Counted from the first letter of the stretch, positions 8,558 to 17,995 are shown. The stretch is 64,000 nucleotides of DNA from DASSJF01 sp035934535 (GCA_035934535.1 DASYXS010000075.1:1-64000); one strand, 5' to 3'. A program made the numbers and translations. Notes: generated by a model from the letters alone, not told the origin.

Positions 8558-9751
8558 GTGAGAAGAATAATCGCATTGATAAGCGTTCTGGCAGTGCTGG
8601 GCTTTGCCTTCGCCGGTCCGAGCGGCCTCGGGCTGCATCCGGCGAACGCGGCCGCGGGCCGGGTCGTCAAGATCGGCGTGGACCTGCCGATGTCGGGCGG
8701 CGAGGCGCCGAACGGCGTGCCGACCAACAACGGCGTCCTGCTGGCGATCGACGAGGCCAACAAGGCGGGCGGCCCGTACCGGTTCGAGGAAGTCTTGAAG
8801 GACGACGCCGTGAACGGCGTGCACGATCCGGCGCAGGGTGCGAAGAACGTCCAGGAACTGGTCGCCGACTCCGCGGTCGTCGGCATCGTCGGCAACTTCA
8901 ACAGCAACGTCGGCAAGGCGTCGATTCCGATCAGCAACGCGGCGGGCGTGGTGCAGATCACCCCGTCCCAGACGAACCCCTCGCTCACGAAGGGGCCGGA
9001 TGCGAAGGCGATTCGCACGAAGCCGAACAACTACTTCCGGATCTGCTCGACCGACGATCTCCAGGGCCCGGTCGCGGCCGACTACGCGTTCAAGGCGCTG
9101 AAGGCCAGGAAGATGGCGATCCTCGACGATACGGAGACGTACGGTAAGGGCATCGCCGACGAGGTGGAGAAGGAGTTCAAGAAGCTCGGCGGCACGGTCG
9201 TGAGCCACGACGGCATTCCGAAGGGCTCTCAAGACTTCCACGCGATCCTGACCAAGATCAAGTCGGAGAATCCGGACATCCTCTTCTTCGGCGGCGTCAC
9301 CACCACGGGCGGCGGCCTGATCCGCAAGCAGATGGCGGACGTCGGCCTGAAGGCGGCCTATGAGGGCGGCGACGGCATCGTCGAGGACGAGTTCCTCAAG
9401 GTCGCGGGCGATTCGGCGGAAGGCTCCTACGGCACGGTCGCGGCGATCGACGCGACGAAGATCGCCTCCGCGAAGGCGTTCCTCGCGGCCTACAAAGCCA
9501 AGTTCAACGACGATCCCGGCGCCTACAGCGCGAGCGCCTATGTCGCGGCGAAGGTCATCATCGACGCGGTCAAGGCCTCCGGGCCGGACCGCGCGAAAGT
9601 CCTCGCGCACGTGCGGGCGCTCAAGGGCTACAAGAGCATCCTCGGCACGTTCGGGTTTGACGCGAACGGCGACACCACCAACCGGGTCATCAGCGTGTAT
9701 GTGGTCAAGAACGGCAAGTGGGTTTGGGCGGACCAAGAGATCGCGCAGTAA
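8558..9751 (+). CDS. livK: Branched-chain amino-acid ABC transporter, periplasmic binding protein
   Basis: 397 residues with an N-terminal hydrophobic signal (MRRIIALISVLAVLGFAFAG, then an AAA-type cleavage region) and a Peripla_BP_6 type fold: VVKIGVDLPMSGGEAPNG, VVGIVGNFNSNVGKASIPI and KMAILDDTETYGKGIADEVEKEF. The GTG at 8558 has GGGGAGG 7 bases upstream. It heads a five-gene livKHMGF set; a strong hairpin separates it from the permease genes, a usual way to make more binding protein than transporter. The ligand could be Leu/Ile/Val or another small acid. Confidence 0.92.
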   Translation: MRRIIALISVLAVLGFAFAGPSGLGLHPANAAAGRVVKIGVDLPMSGGEAPNGVPTNNGVLLAIDEANKAGGPYRFEEVLKDDAVNGVHDPAQGAKNVQELVADSAVVGIVGNFNSNVGKASIPISNAAGVVQITPSQTNPSLTKGPDAKAIRTKPNNYFRICSTDDLQGPVAADYAFKALKARKMAILDDTETYGKGIADEVEKEFKKLGGTVVSHDGIPKGSQDFHAILTKIKSENPDILFFGGVTTTGGGLIRKQMADVGLKAAYEGGDGIVEDEFLKVAGDSAEGSYGTVAAIDATKIASAKAFLAAYKAKFNDDPGAYSASAYVAAKVIIDAVKASGPDRAKVLAHVRALKGYKSILGTFGFDANGDTTNRVISVYVVKNGKWVWADQEIAQ

Positions 9752-9774
9752 TTAGAGAAACCGCCGAAAGGGAA

Positions 9775-9813
9775 CGAGGGGGCGGGAGGCAGATCGCCTA
9801 GCCCGCCCCCTCG
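9775..9813 (+). terminator. Intercistronic hairpin between livK and livH
   Basis: Perfect 12-base-pair stem: CGAGGGGGCGGG (9775-9786) pairs with CCCGCCCCCTCG (9802-9813). The loop holds a second small stem, AGGC (9787-9790) with GCCT (9796-9799). No T-run follows, so it is more likely a partial terminator or 3'-end stabiliser of the livK message than a full stop. Confidence 0.7.
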
Positions 9814-9824
9814 GCCCGTCTGCG

Positions 9825-10742
9825 ATGAATTGGGTCCTCTTCAGCCAGCAGCTGATCAACAGCCTGTCGCTCGGGGCCATCTACGCCGTCGTGGCCCTCG
9901 GCTACACCATGGTCTACGGCATCATCGAGCTGATCAACTTCGCCCACGGCGACGTGTACACCGCGGGGTCGTTCGTCGCCCTCACGGTGCTCGTGTTCAT
10001 GGGCACGACGCACCGCATGGTCGGGGTGGCGCTCATATTCACGCTCATCGTCGTGTCTCTCGTCACGATGCTCGTCATGGGGGCGACCGGGGTGGTGATC
10101 GAGCGGTTCGCCTACCGGCCGCTGCGCGGGCGGCAGCGCCTCGCCCCACTCCTGACCGCGATCGGCGTCTCGTTCAGCCTCGAGAACATCCTGCAGCTCT
10201 GGAAGGGGCCGTCGCCGGTGCCGTTCCCGCAGATCATCGCGAACCCGTTCTTCGACATCGGGCCGGTGAGCGTCGGGCAGATGCAGCTCGTCGTGATCGG
10301 CTCCTCGCTCGTCATGATGGCCGCGCTGCACCTGTTCGTCAACCGCACGAAGCTCGGCCGGGCGATGCGGGCGACGGCGCAGGACTGGATGGCCGCCGAG
10401 ATCATGGGGATCGACATCAACAAGACGATCGCGCTGACGTTCTTCATCGGGTCGGTGCTCGCCGGGGCGGCCGGGGTCATCACCGGCCTGTACTACGGCG
10501 ACACCTGGTTCATCAACGGGTTCCGGGCCGGGCTGATCGCCTTCACGGCCGCGGTGCTGGGCGGCATCGGCAACACGACCGGCGCCGCGCTCGGCGGGTT
10601 CCTGATCGGCTTCATCGAGGTCATGACGGCCCAGTACATCGGCTTCCAGTGGGCCGAGGTGACGATCTTTTCCGTGCTGATCCTGGTCTTGATCTTCCGG
10701 CCGACCGGCCTGCTCGGCCAGCAGCTTCCGGAGCGCACCTAG
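9825..10742 (+). CDS. livH: Branched-chain amino-acid ABC permease LivH
   Basis: Inner-membrane permease, 305 residues, about eight hydrophobic helices. Family signatures are INSLSLGAIYAVVALGYTMVYGIIELINFAHGDVY at the N-terminus, RAMRATAQDWMAAEIMGIDINKTI in the cytoplasmic coupling loop, and AAVLGGIGNTTGAALGGFLIGF near the end. The ATG at 9825 follows the intercistronic hairpin; livM begins 4 bases after the stop. Confidence 0.94.
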   Translation: MNWVLFSQQLINSLSLGAIYAVVALGYTMVYGIIELINFAHGDVYTAGSFVALTVLVFMGTTHRMVGVALIFTLIVVSLVTMLVMGATGVVIERFAYRPLRGRQRLAPLLTAIGVSFSLENILQLWKGPSPVPFPQIIANPFFDIGPVSVGQMQLVVIGSSLVMMAALHLFVNRTKLGRAMRATAQDWMAAEIMGIDINKTIALTFFIGSVLAGAAGVITGLYYGDTWFINGFRAGLIAFTAAVLGGIGNTTGAALGGFLIGFIEVMTAQYIGFQWAEVTIFSVLILVLIFRPTGLLGQQLPERT

Positions 10743-10746
10743 ACCC

Positions 10747-11898
10747 GTGGCCGAGCGCGCGGCGAGGCCGGCTGCCGTGCCGCGGTCCGGCGTGCTGGAG
10801 CGGCTGGGGCGGTACCGCTTCGCGCTCGGTGCCCTGGTGCTCTTTCTGCTCTATCCGATCCTCGATCACAATCCCGGGCACGTCAACGCCGCGGCCGACG
10901 CGGCCGTGTTCGCGCTCCTGGCGCTCGGCCTCAACATCGTCGTCGGCTTTGCGGGGCTCCTCGACCTCGGCTACGCCGCATTCTTTGCCATCGGCTCCTA
11001 CACGTACGCGCTGTCGGCGTCGCCCTTCTACGGCATTCACATGCCGTTTTGGCCGATGCTGCTGCTCGGTGCGATCATCGCCGGCATCTCCGGCGCGCTG
11101 CTCGGCGCGCCGACCCTCCGTCTCCGCGGCGACTACCTCGCCATCGTGACGCTGGGGTTCGGGGAGATCGTGCCGACCGTGTTCCTGAACCTGCCAAAAT
11201 ACACCGGCGGGACGAACGGCGTGGTCGGCATCGACAAGCCGACGTTGTTCGGCTACAGTTTCGGGTTCAATCCGGTCCCGTACTACTACACGCTGGTCGT
11301 GATCCTCGTGCTGTCGGTGATCGCCGTGCTGCGCCTTCGGGATTCGCGCCTGGGGCGCGCGTGGCTGGCGGTGCGGGAGGACGAGACCGCCGCCGCCTCG
11401 ATGGGCATCAACCTCACGACGACGAAGCTCCTCGCGTTTTCGTTCGGCGCGTTCTTCTCGGGATTCGGGGGCGCCCTCTACGTCGCCAAACTCGGGGTCG
11501 TCAGCCCGGAGCAGTTCAATTTCACGGTCTCCTTCACGATTCTGGCGATGGTGGTGCTGGGAGGGATGGGAAGCGTCTTCGGCGTCATCGCGGGCGCCGG
11601 CATCCTCTACGAGTTCCAGACCCTCTTTCTCAACGACCTGACGCAGTGGTCGCACACGATCGGCACGGCGTGGGGAATCTCGTTGTTCACGCAGCTGAAT
11701 TTCGTCGATCTGAAATTCCTGCTCTACGGGCTGGGGCTGATCTTGTTGATGCTGCTCCGACCCGAGGGGCTCTTCCCCGAGCGGCGGACGCGGGCGATCA
11801 TCAAGGAGCGGGTCGCGGCGGAGATCCCGCCCGAGGACGTCTCCGCCGCGGCCGGCGCCACCGGGGCAGCGGAGAGTCCGACGGAGGGCGGCGCGTGA
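10747..11898 (+). CDS. livM: Branched-chain amino-acid ABC permease LivM
   Basis: Second permease subunit, 383 residues with multiple membrane helices. LGLNIVVGFAGLLDLGYAAFFAIGSY, LRGDYLAIVTLGFGEIVP, AWLAVREDETAAASMGIN and VVLGGMGSVFGVIAGA are typical LivM segments. GTG start at 10747. The last 35 residues are hydrophilic, Ala/Glu-rich and probably a cytoplasmic tail. The stop overlaps the livG GTG (GTGA). Confidence 0.94.
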   Translation: MAERAARPAAVPRSGVLERLGRYRFALGALVLFLLYPILDHNPGHVNAAADAAVFALLALGLNIVVGFAGLLDLGYAAFFAIGSYTYALSASPFYGIHMPFWPMLLLGAIIAGISGALLGAPTLRLRGDYLAIVTLGFGEIVPTVFLNLPKYTGGTNGVVGIDKPTLFGYSFGFNPVPYYYTLVVILVLSVIAVLRLRDSRLGRAWLAVREDETAAASMGINLTTTKLLAFSFGAFFSGFGGALYVAKLGVVSPEQFNFTVSFTILAMVVLGGMGSVFGVIAGAGILYEFQTLFLNDLTQWSHTIGTAWGISLFTQLNFVDLKFLLYGLGLILLMLLRPEGLFPERRTRAIIKERVAAEIPPEDVSAAAGATGAAESPTEGGA

Positions 11899-12671
11899 GC
11901 GAACTCCTCCTCGACGCGCGCGGGGTGACGAAGACGTTCGGCGGCCTCGTCGCCGTCAACCACGTCGACTTCACTGTGCCCGCGGAGAGCGTCGTCAGCC
12001 TGATCGGGCCGAACGGGGCGGGGAAGACGACGTTCTTCAACGTGATCGCGGGGCTGTACCGCGCCACCGCCGGCCGCATCACGTTTGCCGGGCACGAGAT
12101 CACCGGCCGGCGGGCGCATGAGATCGCCCGCCTCGGGATCGCGAGGACGTTTCAGAGCATCCGCATTTTCGCCAACATGACCGCGCTCGAGAACGTGCTG
12201 ATCGGCATGCACACCCATCTCACCGCGGATCCGGTCCGGATCGTGCTCGGGACGGGGGGAATCGTCCGAGAGGAAGCGGGCGCGCATCGCGATGGGCGCG
12301 AACTGCTGGCGTTCGTCGGCCTGCGGGGGCGCGAGGACGAGATGGCCAAGAACCTGGCCTACGGCGACCAGCGGCGGCTCGAGATCGCCCGGGCGCTCGC
12401 GCTGCGGCCGCGCCTCCTGCTGCTCGACGAGCCCGCGGCCGGGATGAACCCCGAGGAGGCCCGGCGCCTCATGGAGTTCATCCGCCGCCTCCGGCGGGAA
12501 CTGCGTCTGACCGTGCTGCTGATCGAGCATCAGATGCGCGTGGTGATGGGCGTCGCCGACCGGGTGACGGTGCTGGATCACGGGGAGAAGATCGCCGAGG
12601 GCACGCCGGACGAGATCCGCCGCGATCCCCGAGTCATCGAAGCCTACCTGGGCAAGGCGGCATTGGGATAG
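11895..12671 (+). CDS. livG: Branched-chain amino-acid ABC ATPase LivG
   Basis: 258 residues. Walker A is GPNGAGKTT, the signature region is NLAYGDQRRLEIARALA, Walker B is LLLLDEPAAGMNPEE and the switch His is in LLIEHQM. The C-terminal VIEAYLG element is typical of LivG. The GTG at 11895 overlaps the livM stop, and livF follows after 4 bases, so translation is coupled. Confidence 0.94.
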   Translation: MSELLLDARGVTKTFGGLVAVNHVDFTVPAESVVSLIGPNGAGKTTFFNVIAGLYRATAGRITFAGHEITGRRAHEIARLGIARTFQSIRIFANMTALENVLIGMHTHLTADPVRIVLGTGGIVREEAGAHRDGRELLAFVGLRGREDEMAKNLAYGDQRRLEIARALALRPRLLLLDEPAAGMNPEEARRLMEFIRRLRRELRLTVLLIEHQMRVVMGVADRVTVLDHGEKIAEGTPDEIRRDPRVIEAYLGKAALG

Positions 12672-12675
12672 GGAC

Positions 12676-13389
12676 ATGGCGAGTCTCGTCGTCGAGGACA
12701 TCCACGCATTCTACGGCCACATCCACGCCTTGCACGGCGTCTCGATCACCGTGGAGACCGGTGAGATCGTCACGCTGATCGGTGCGAACGGCGCGGGCAA
12801 GAGTACGACGCTCAAGACGATCGCCGGGTTTCTGCGGCCGCGCCCGGGACGGATTCTCCTCGAAGACCGGCCGATCCAGGGACTCCGGCCCCACGAGATC
12901 ACCCGGCACGGGATCTGCCTTGTGCCGGAGGGCCGCCGGATCTTCCCGCGGATGACCGTCCTCGAAAACTTGCAAATGGGCGCCTTTTCGCGCTCGAACG
13001 CCCGGGAGATCCGCGAGGATCTCGACCGCGTCTGCGTTCTCTTCCCGCGCCTCGCCGAGCGCCTGACGCAGACCGCGGGCACGCTGTCGGGCGGCGAGCA
13101 GCAGATGCTCGCGATCGGCCGCGGCATGATGGCCCGGCCGAAGATCCTGCTGCTCGACGAGCCGTCGATGGGGCTGGCGCCGGTGCTGGTCGAGTTGATC
13201 TTCAAGACCGTGCAGGAGATCAACGCGCAGGGGGTCACGATCCTGCTCGTGGAGCAGAACGCGCTCATGGCGCTGTCGATCGCCCGGCGCGGGTACGTCC
13301 TCGAGACCGGGCGGATCGTCTTGACCGACCTGGCGGAGAGGCTTCGCGAGAACGATCTCGTGCGGAAGAGTTACCTGGGCGAACTGTAG
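12676..13389 (+). CDS. livF: Branched-chain amino-acid ABC ATPase LivF
   Basis: 237 residues. Walker A is GANGAGKST, the signature is TLSGGEQQMLAIGRGMMARP, Walker B is LLLDEPSMGLAP and the switch segment is ILLVEQNA, all LivF-like. It ends with RKSYLGEL, the LivF counterpart of the LivG tail. Last gene of the livKHMGF operon; its stop lies 6 bases from the stop of the convergent sensor-kinase gene, with no visible terminator. Confidence 0.94.
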   Translation: MASLVVEDIHAFYGHIHALHGVSITVETGEIVTLIGANGAGKSTTLKTIAGFLRPRPGRILLEDRPIQGLRPHEITRHGICLVPEGRRIFPRMTVLENLQMGAFSRSNAREIREDLDRVCVLFPRLAERLTQTAGTLSGGEQQMLAIGRGMMARPKILLLDEPSMGLAPVLVELIFKTVQEINAQGVTILLVEQNALMALSIARRGYVLETGRIVLTDLAERLRENDLVRKSYLGEL

Positions 13390-13395
13390 CGGGGA

Positions 13396-15183
13396 TCAGT
13401 CCGCCGGGGCGGACGTTGCCGCGCGCGCCAGCGGCAGCGCGACCGAAAACGTGCTGCCCACGCCGGGCCGGCTCGTCACCGTGATGCGGCCGCCGTGGGC
13501 GTCGACGATGTGCTTTGCGATCGCGAGGCCGAGGCCGCTGCCCCCCGCTTCCCGGCTCCGTGACCGTTCGACACGGTAGAAGCGGTCGAATATTCGCGGC
13601 AGGTCGTCGGGGGGAATGCCGCGTCCCGAGTCCGCCACGGACACCACCGCATCGGCGCCGTCCTGCCGCAGCGCTACCGCGACGGCGCCCCCGTCGGGCG
13701 TAAACTTGATCGCGTTGTCGATCAGGTTGGTGAAGACTTGGAGCAGCCGGTCCGCGTCCGCCGTCACGACGAGGGCGCCGGCGGCGGATGTCCGCAGCGT
13801 GATGTGGTGCTGCGCGGCCTGCGGGCGCAGACGGCTCGCCGCTTCCTCGACGAGGGCATCCATACGGACCGGGCCGAGCTCCATCGGTTCGCCCCGCGAC
13901 TCGAGGCGGGAAAGGGCCATCAGATCGTCGACGAGCGTCATGAGGCGCGTCGCCTCGCCGTCGATGATCGTCAGAAACCGGCGGCAGGCCTGCTCGTCCG
14001 CCCAGGCGCCGGCGAGCAGCGTCTCCGTGAAGCCCTTGATCGACGTGAGCGGCGTGCGCAGCTCGTGCGAGACGTTCGCGGTGAGATCGCGCCGGAGGCG
14101 TTCGGCGCGGCGGAACTCGGTCACGTCGCGCACCACGGCGACGGCGCCGGCGTTGCGTCCGCCGGCCGCGCGCAGCGGCGTCGCGTTGAGGTGCAGGAGG
14201 CGCTCGCGGGCGCCGCTGCCGAGCGTGAACTCTTGCGCCGCGTCCGTCCCCCGGCGCGCCGTGCGGTCGAGGGCCCGCCACACCGCGTGGTCTCCGAGGA
14301 CGTCGGCGGCCGGACGGCCGACGTCGTCCGGGCGCAGGTCCAGCAGGTCGCGCGCGGCGCCGTTCAGCAGAAGCAGACGCCCCGCACCGTCGGTGGCAAC
14401 CACGGCGTCGCTCATCGAGCTGATGATCGCCTCGATCTTGGTGCGTTCCTCGGTGAGGGCGTCCAGCTTCTGGCGCAGCTGCTCGGCCATCGTGTTGAAC
14501 GCCGCGGCGAGGTTGCCGATCTCGTCCCGGCTCGCCACGGTCGCCCGGCTGGCGAGGTCGCCCGCGGAGATGCGCCCCGCGGTGCGGGCCAACTCCTGGA
14601 CCGGCGCCGACAGCGCCCGCGCGCGCCACGCGCCGAGGAGCCACGCGGCCGCGGCGCCGAGCAGCAGCGCCGTGCCGAGCGCGGTCCAGACGCGATTCAA
14701 AACAGCCTGGACCCACATGTGCGGGACGCTGATTTGCACGACCCCCGTGACGCGGCCGTTCGAAAGGAGGGGCGCCGCGGCGAACAGGCGCGTCTCGCGC
14801 AGCACGGGATCGTAGCGGATCTCGACCGGGGAGGGGGCGCCGTGGAGCGCGGCCGTGACCTCCGGCGGGACCGGTCCCTCGTTCGCCCAGCGGCTCGTCG
14901 CCGGCGGCCGTCCGTCCGCGCCCTTCACGCCCACGTAGACCTCGGGACGCCAGGCGAGCCGGTTGGCCGCCACGTCCAGCTGCGAGAGCGTGAGGCCGCC
15001 GGTCTGCGAGCGCTCGAGCATGCGCGCCGCCATCCGCGCCTGGCTGAGCACCGCGCGCTCGTACATCTCCGTCTGCAGCTGGACGAGCGCTGGAACGAGA
15101 TACGCGGCGGCGAGGGCAAGCGAGAACACCACCAGCAGCAGGTGGCTCGCGGTGAGCTTCCAGCGCAGGCTGCCGAGCTTCAT
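13396..15183 (-). CDS. phoR: PhoR-like sensor histidine kinase
   Basis: Membrane kinase of 595 residues. Domain order: transmembrane helix near 12-33, external sensor region to about 160, second helix near 163-187, HAMP (about 188-240), PAS domain (about 248-355, IISSMSDAVVATDGAGRLLLLN), HisKA with phospho-accepting His373 in NVSHELRTPLTSIKG, then HATPase with NLIDNAIKFTPDGG, DSGRGIPPDDLPRIFDRFYR and GSGLGLAIAKHIV. The start overlaps the regulator stop by 4 bases. HAMP-PAS-HisKA architecture and a nearby Pho-box-like repeat favour phosphate sensing, but the signal is not proven. Confidence 0.88.
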   Translation of the reverse strand: MKLGSLRWKLTASHLLLVVFSLALAAAYLVPALVQLQTEMYERAVLSQARMAARMLERSQTGGLTLSQLDVAANRLAWRPEVYVGVKGADGRPPATSRWANEGPVPPEVTAALHGAPSPVEIRYDPVLRETRLFAAAPLLSNGRVTGVVQISVPHMWVQAVLNRVWTALGTALLLGAAAAWLLGAWRARALSAPVQELARTAGRISAGDLASRATVASRDEIGNLAAAFNTMAEQLRQKLDALTEERTKIEAIISSMSDAVVATDGAGRLLLLNGAARDLLDLRPDDVGRPAADVLGDHAVWRALDRTARRGTDAAQEFTLGSGARERLLHLNATPLRAAGGRNAGAVAVVRDVTEFRRAERLRRDLTANVSHELRTPLTSIKGFTETLLAGAWADEQACRRFLTIIDGEATRLMTLVDDLMALSRLESRGEPMELGPVRMDALVEEAASRLRPQAAQHHITLRTSAAGALVVTADADRLLQVFTNLIDNAIKFTPDGGAVAVALRQDGADAVVSVADSGRGIPPDDLPRIFDRFYRVERSRSREAGGSGLGLAIAKHIVDAHGGRITVTSRPGVGSTFSVALPLARAATSAPAD

Positions 15184-15965
15184 CTCCCGACTGCCGCCGG
15201 ACCGCCTGCGTCGCGGCCTGTGCCTGCTTCCCGCTTGAGCTTATAGCCGACGCCGCGCACCGTCACGATGAACGTCGGCGTGTTCGGGTCGTCCTCGATC
15301 TTCTCGCGGAGGCGGCTGATGTGCATGTCGACCGTGCGCGTGCTGCCGAAGTACTCGTAGCCCCAGATGTGCTCGAGGAGAAAATCCCGCGTGAAGACCT
15401 GATTGGGGTGGCCCATCAAGAGGCGGAGGAGATCGAATTCCTTCGCCGTGAGCTCGATCGTGCGGTCGCCGAGCCGTACCTCGTGCGTCAGCGCGTTGAG
15501 GACCAGGCGCCCCGAGACGAGCGGCGTGTCGGCTCCCCCGATGTCGTCGCGCCCGGTCCGGCGCAGGATCGCGCGCACGCGGGCGACGAGCTCCCGGGGA
15601 CTGAACGGCTTCGTCACATAGTCGTCCGCGCCCGACTCCAGGCCGAGGACGCGATCGTGCTCGCTGTCCTTGGCCGTCAGCATGAGAATCGGCACCGGTG
15701 TCTCGCGCCGCAGGTGCCGGCAGACTTCGAGGCCGTCGACGTACGGCAGCATGAGATCGAGGATCACGAGATCGGGCGGGGCGGCCCGGGCCTTTTCGAT
15801 CGCGTCGTGGCCGTCGTAGGCCACGTCCACCGCAAAGCCTTCCTGCGTCAGGTTGTAGCGCACGAGCTCGACGATGTGCGGCTCGTCGTCCACCACGAGA
15901 ATGCGCCCGCCGGGTTTTGCCCGGCCGGTGCTTTCCGTCTGCCAGTCCGACCTGACCGCCGCCAT
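15180..15965 (-). CDS. phoB: PhoB-like OmpR-family response regulator
   Basis: 261 residues. The receiver domain has the acidic pair VVDDE, phospho-acceptor Asp70 in VILDLMLP, and the conserved Lys in VTKPFSP. The winged-helix output domain shows LTAKEFDLLRLLMGHPNQVFTRDFLLEHIWGY and TVDMHISRLREKIEDDP. The ATG at 15965 has GGAGG 9 bases upstream; a GTG six bases earlier is too close to that site. Works with the downstream sensor kinase. Confidence 0.9.
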   Translation of the reverse strand: MAAVRSDWQTESTGRAKPGGRILVVDDEPHIVELVRYNLTQEGFAVDVAYDGHDAIEKARAAPPDLVILDLMLPYVDGLEVCRHLRRETPVPILMLTAKDSEHDRVLGLESGADDYVTKPFSPRELVARVRAILRRTGRDDIGGADTPLVSGRLVLNALTHEVRLGDRTIELTAKEFDLLRLLMGHPNQVFTRDFLLEHIWGYEYFGSTRTVDMHISRLREKIEDDPNTPTFIVTVRGVGYKLKREAGTGRDAGGPAAVGR

Positions 15966-16093
15966 CGTCACGTGCCTCCATCCCTCGGGTCGATGCCGGG
16001 GTCCGTGTCGCTTCTCCGCCCCTCCGGCCTTCCCTCCAACGGCCCGCCCGAAGGCCGCCCCCGACAGCATTGTCCTCGCACTCGGTTGGGCGA

Positions 16094-16115
16094 CCGTCAC
16101 AATGCCGTCACAAAT
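16094..16115 (+). promoter_or_regulatory. Pho-box-like direct repeat
   Basis: Two 11-base units in tandem, CCGTCACAATG (16094-16104) and CCGTCACAAAT (16105-16115). Known Pho boxes are CTGTCA repeats at exactly this 11-base period. It lies between divergent genes for the PhoB-like regulator and an HprK/PEPCK-like protein, and its orientation points to the latter. Confidence 0.6.
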
Positions 16116-16264
16116 GCGTAACACCCGCCTCGGTGGAGCAGGAGGGGCGGTCCCGGACCGGACCGAAGTCACCGATCCTGCGCGGGCCACGACGCCCGCC
16201 GCCGGCGGGCTCGGCTGCCGGCCACCACGAGGACCGGACGCCGCAGCCCGGCGTTTCCGGCGAT

Positions 16265-17995
16265 GTGGCTGAAGGAGGACCGCCCCTGGAGTCGTTCACC
16301 TTTCCCCATGCTCCGGACCCGAAGGCCCCGGAATGGCCCGGGACGCCGATCGGCGCCGGCAACACCACTACCCGGACGAAGGGCCGCACGGCCGTCCACG
16401 ACAAGACGATCGACCGGATCGAGGGCCGCCGCGACGAGCTGGTGTCGTCCGCCGTCGAGCATATCGTCCGAGCGGCGGGCAAGGAGCCGCTCACCCTCCA
16501 GGATGTGGTCATCCACGGCGTGCGCGTCCGCGCCATCACCAACTCGAAGCACCTCGCGAAATTCTGGCAGACGAACTGGTACAGTCCCGATGAGTGGCGG
16601 GCCCAGACGGGCCTGGAGCCGCCGATCAAGCCGCAGGTGACCGTGTACGCCCTCGGCCGCGTCGCCGATCAGCAGGAAGCGGCCTACTACAGCCGCCGCA
16701 CCAACACCGTCGTCTTCTTCAACACCTCGTACTACGGGCAGCTGAAGTCGTGGGTCCTCGGCGCCGTCGGCCGCGTGCTCGCGGAGGACTGGGGCATTCA
16801 CAGCATCCACGGCGCGTGCGTCGAGAAGGGGGGACGCGGCGTGCTGTACATCGCGCCGACCGGGACGGGGAAGTCGACCTCGTCCTACGGGCTGCAGGCC
16901 GTGTACGCCGACACGCGGTTTCATTCGGACGACTGGGTCTACGTCCGATACGCGTACGCGACGCGCGGCGGGGACCGCCTCGCGCCGCTCGAGGTCAAGC
17001 CGGTCCAGGGCGCGGCGATCCGAGGCTACCGCGTCTTCCGGTGGATCGAGGAGCACCGGCACGCCGCCGCGCAGGTCCGCGGTCTGGACCTGCGCAACAC
17101 GGAGCGCACGGTGCCGCTGGCCGATCTCGACCTCAGCCGGCCGCCTCAGGCCTACGCGTACACGAGCGAGAAGATTTTTTATCTGCGCACGAACCTCGTC
17201 GCCAACTTCCCGCTCTCGGCGCACGAGATGCTGCGCTCGCCGCTCGAGAACGTCCCGGAGGTAACGGCGGCGTTCCTCGACGGCCGGGCCGGGGAGCTCG
17301 ACGCGCTGGTCGACGACATCCTCGTCGTGACCGGGGGGGACGACCAGTACGCGCGGGAGGCCGCATCACACCTCGGCGCGATTCCGCGCGAAGACCTGCG
17401 TCGGGTGCTCGCCCGCATGATCGCCTTCGACAACAGCCGCGCGATGCTTGACATCACGCGCATCCTCCCTGCGTCGCGCGTCGTCACCAACCCGATGGAG
17501 CCGACGCCGCTGGCCAGCGTGATCTTGTTGAAGCGGAACCCCCGCGACCATACCGTGCTCGAGACGCTGTCGCTCGGCGCGTTCATGGGCCGCCTGCTGC
17601 TCGGCGAGACGCCCGATCGAAAGCGCGAGATCGCCTACAACGCCTACCGCGCCGTCGACGATGAGGCGGAGCAGGCTGTGATCGCCCGCATCGAGGCGGA
17701 GGCCGCCGGCGACGGGGGGACCGCGGAAGCGCTCTACGCGGCGTTCTTGAGTCAGCACGGCGTGCCCGAGACGCTGGCGGAAGAGTTCGAGCTGTTCCGG
17801 GTGCTGCACCAGGCGACGCGGTGCTACGACCTCAACACGATCCTGGCGAGCGATCCCAAAGTTGGCGGGCTCAAAGAGGCGGTCGCCCGCACGATGGAGC
17901 TCATCGGCTACGCGGTCGAGGCGCGGACCGGATCGATTCAGTTGACGCTGGACGGTTACCGGGACGCGGTCGCCGCGGCGCGCGCGTCCATCTGA
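16265..17995 (+). CDS. HprK/PEPCK-like P-loop protein of unknown function
   Basis: About 576 residues. The centre resembles the HPr kinase/PEP carboxykinase fold: HGACVEKGGRGVLYIAPTGTGKST (Walker A near 197-205) followed by FHSDDWVYVRY, whose Asp pair matches the metal-binding position of that fold. The rest, including RTNTVVFFNTSYYGQLKSWVLG and an alpha-helical C-terminus, matches no family I can name. No HPr or PTS gene is nearby. The start is uncertain: GTG 16265 lacks a ribosome site, while CTG 16286 has GGAGG 7 bases upstream. A Pho-box-like repeat lies upstream. Substrate unknown. Confidence 0.75.
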   Translation: MAEGGPPLESFTFPHAPDPKAPEWPGTPIGAGNTTTRTKGRTAVHDKTIDRIEGRRDELVSSAVEHIVRAAGKEPLTLQDVVIHGVRVRAITNSKHLAKFWQTNWYSPDEWRAQTGLEPPIKPQVTVYALGRVADQQEAAYYSRRTNTVVFFNTSYYGQLKSWVLGAVGRVLAEDWGIHSIHGACVEKGGRGVLYIAPTGTGKSTSSYGLQAVYADTRFHSDDWVYVRYAYATRGGDRLAPLEVKPVQGAAIRGYRVFRWIEEHRHAAAQVRGLDLRNTERTVPLADLDLSRPPQAYAYTSEKIFYLRTNLVANFPLSAHEMLRSPLENVPEVTAAFLDGRAGELDALVDDILVVTGGDDQYAREAASHLGAIPREDLRRVLARMIAFDNSRAMLDITRILPASRVVTNPMEPTPLASVILLKRNPRDHTVLETLSLGAFMGRLLLGETPDRKREIAYNAYRAVDDEAEQAVIARIEAEAAGDGGTAEALYAAFLSQHGVPETLAEEFELFRVLHQATRCYDLNTILASDPKVGGLKEAVARTMELIGYAVEARTGSIQLTLDGYRDAVAAARASI

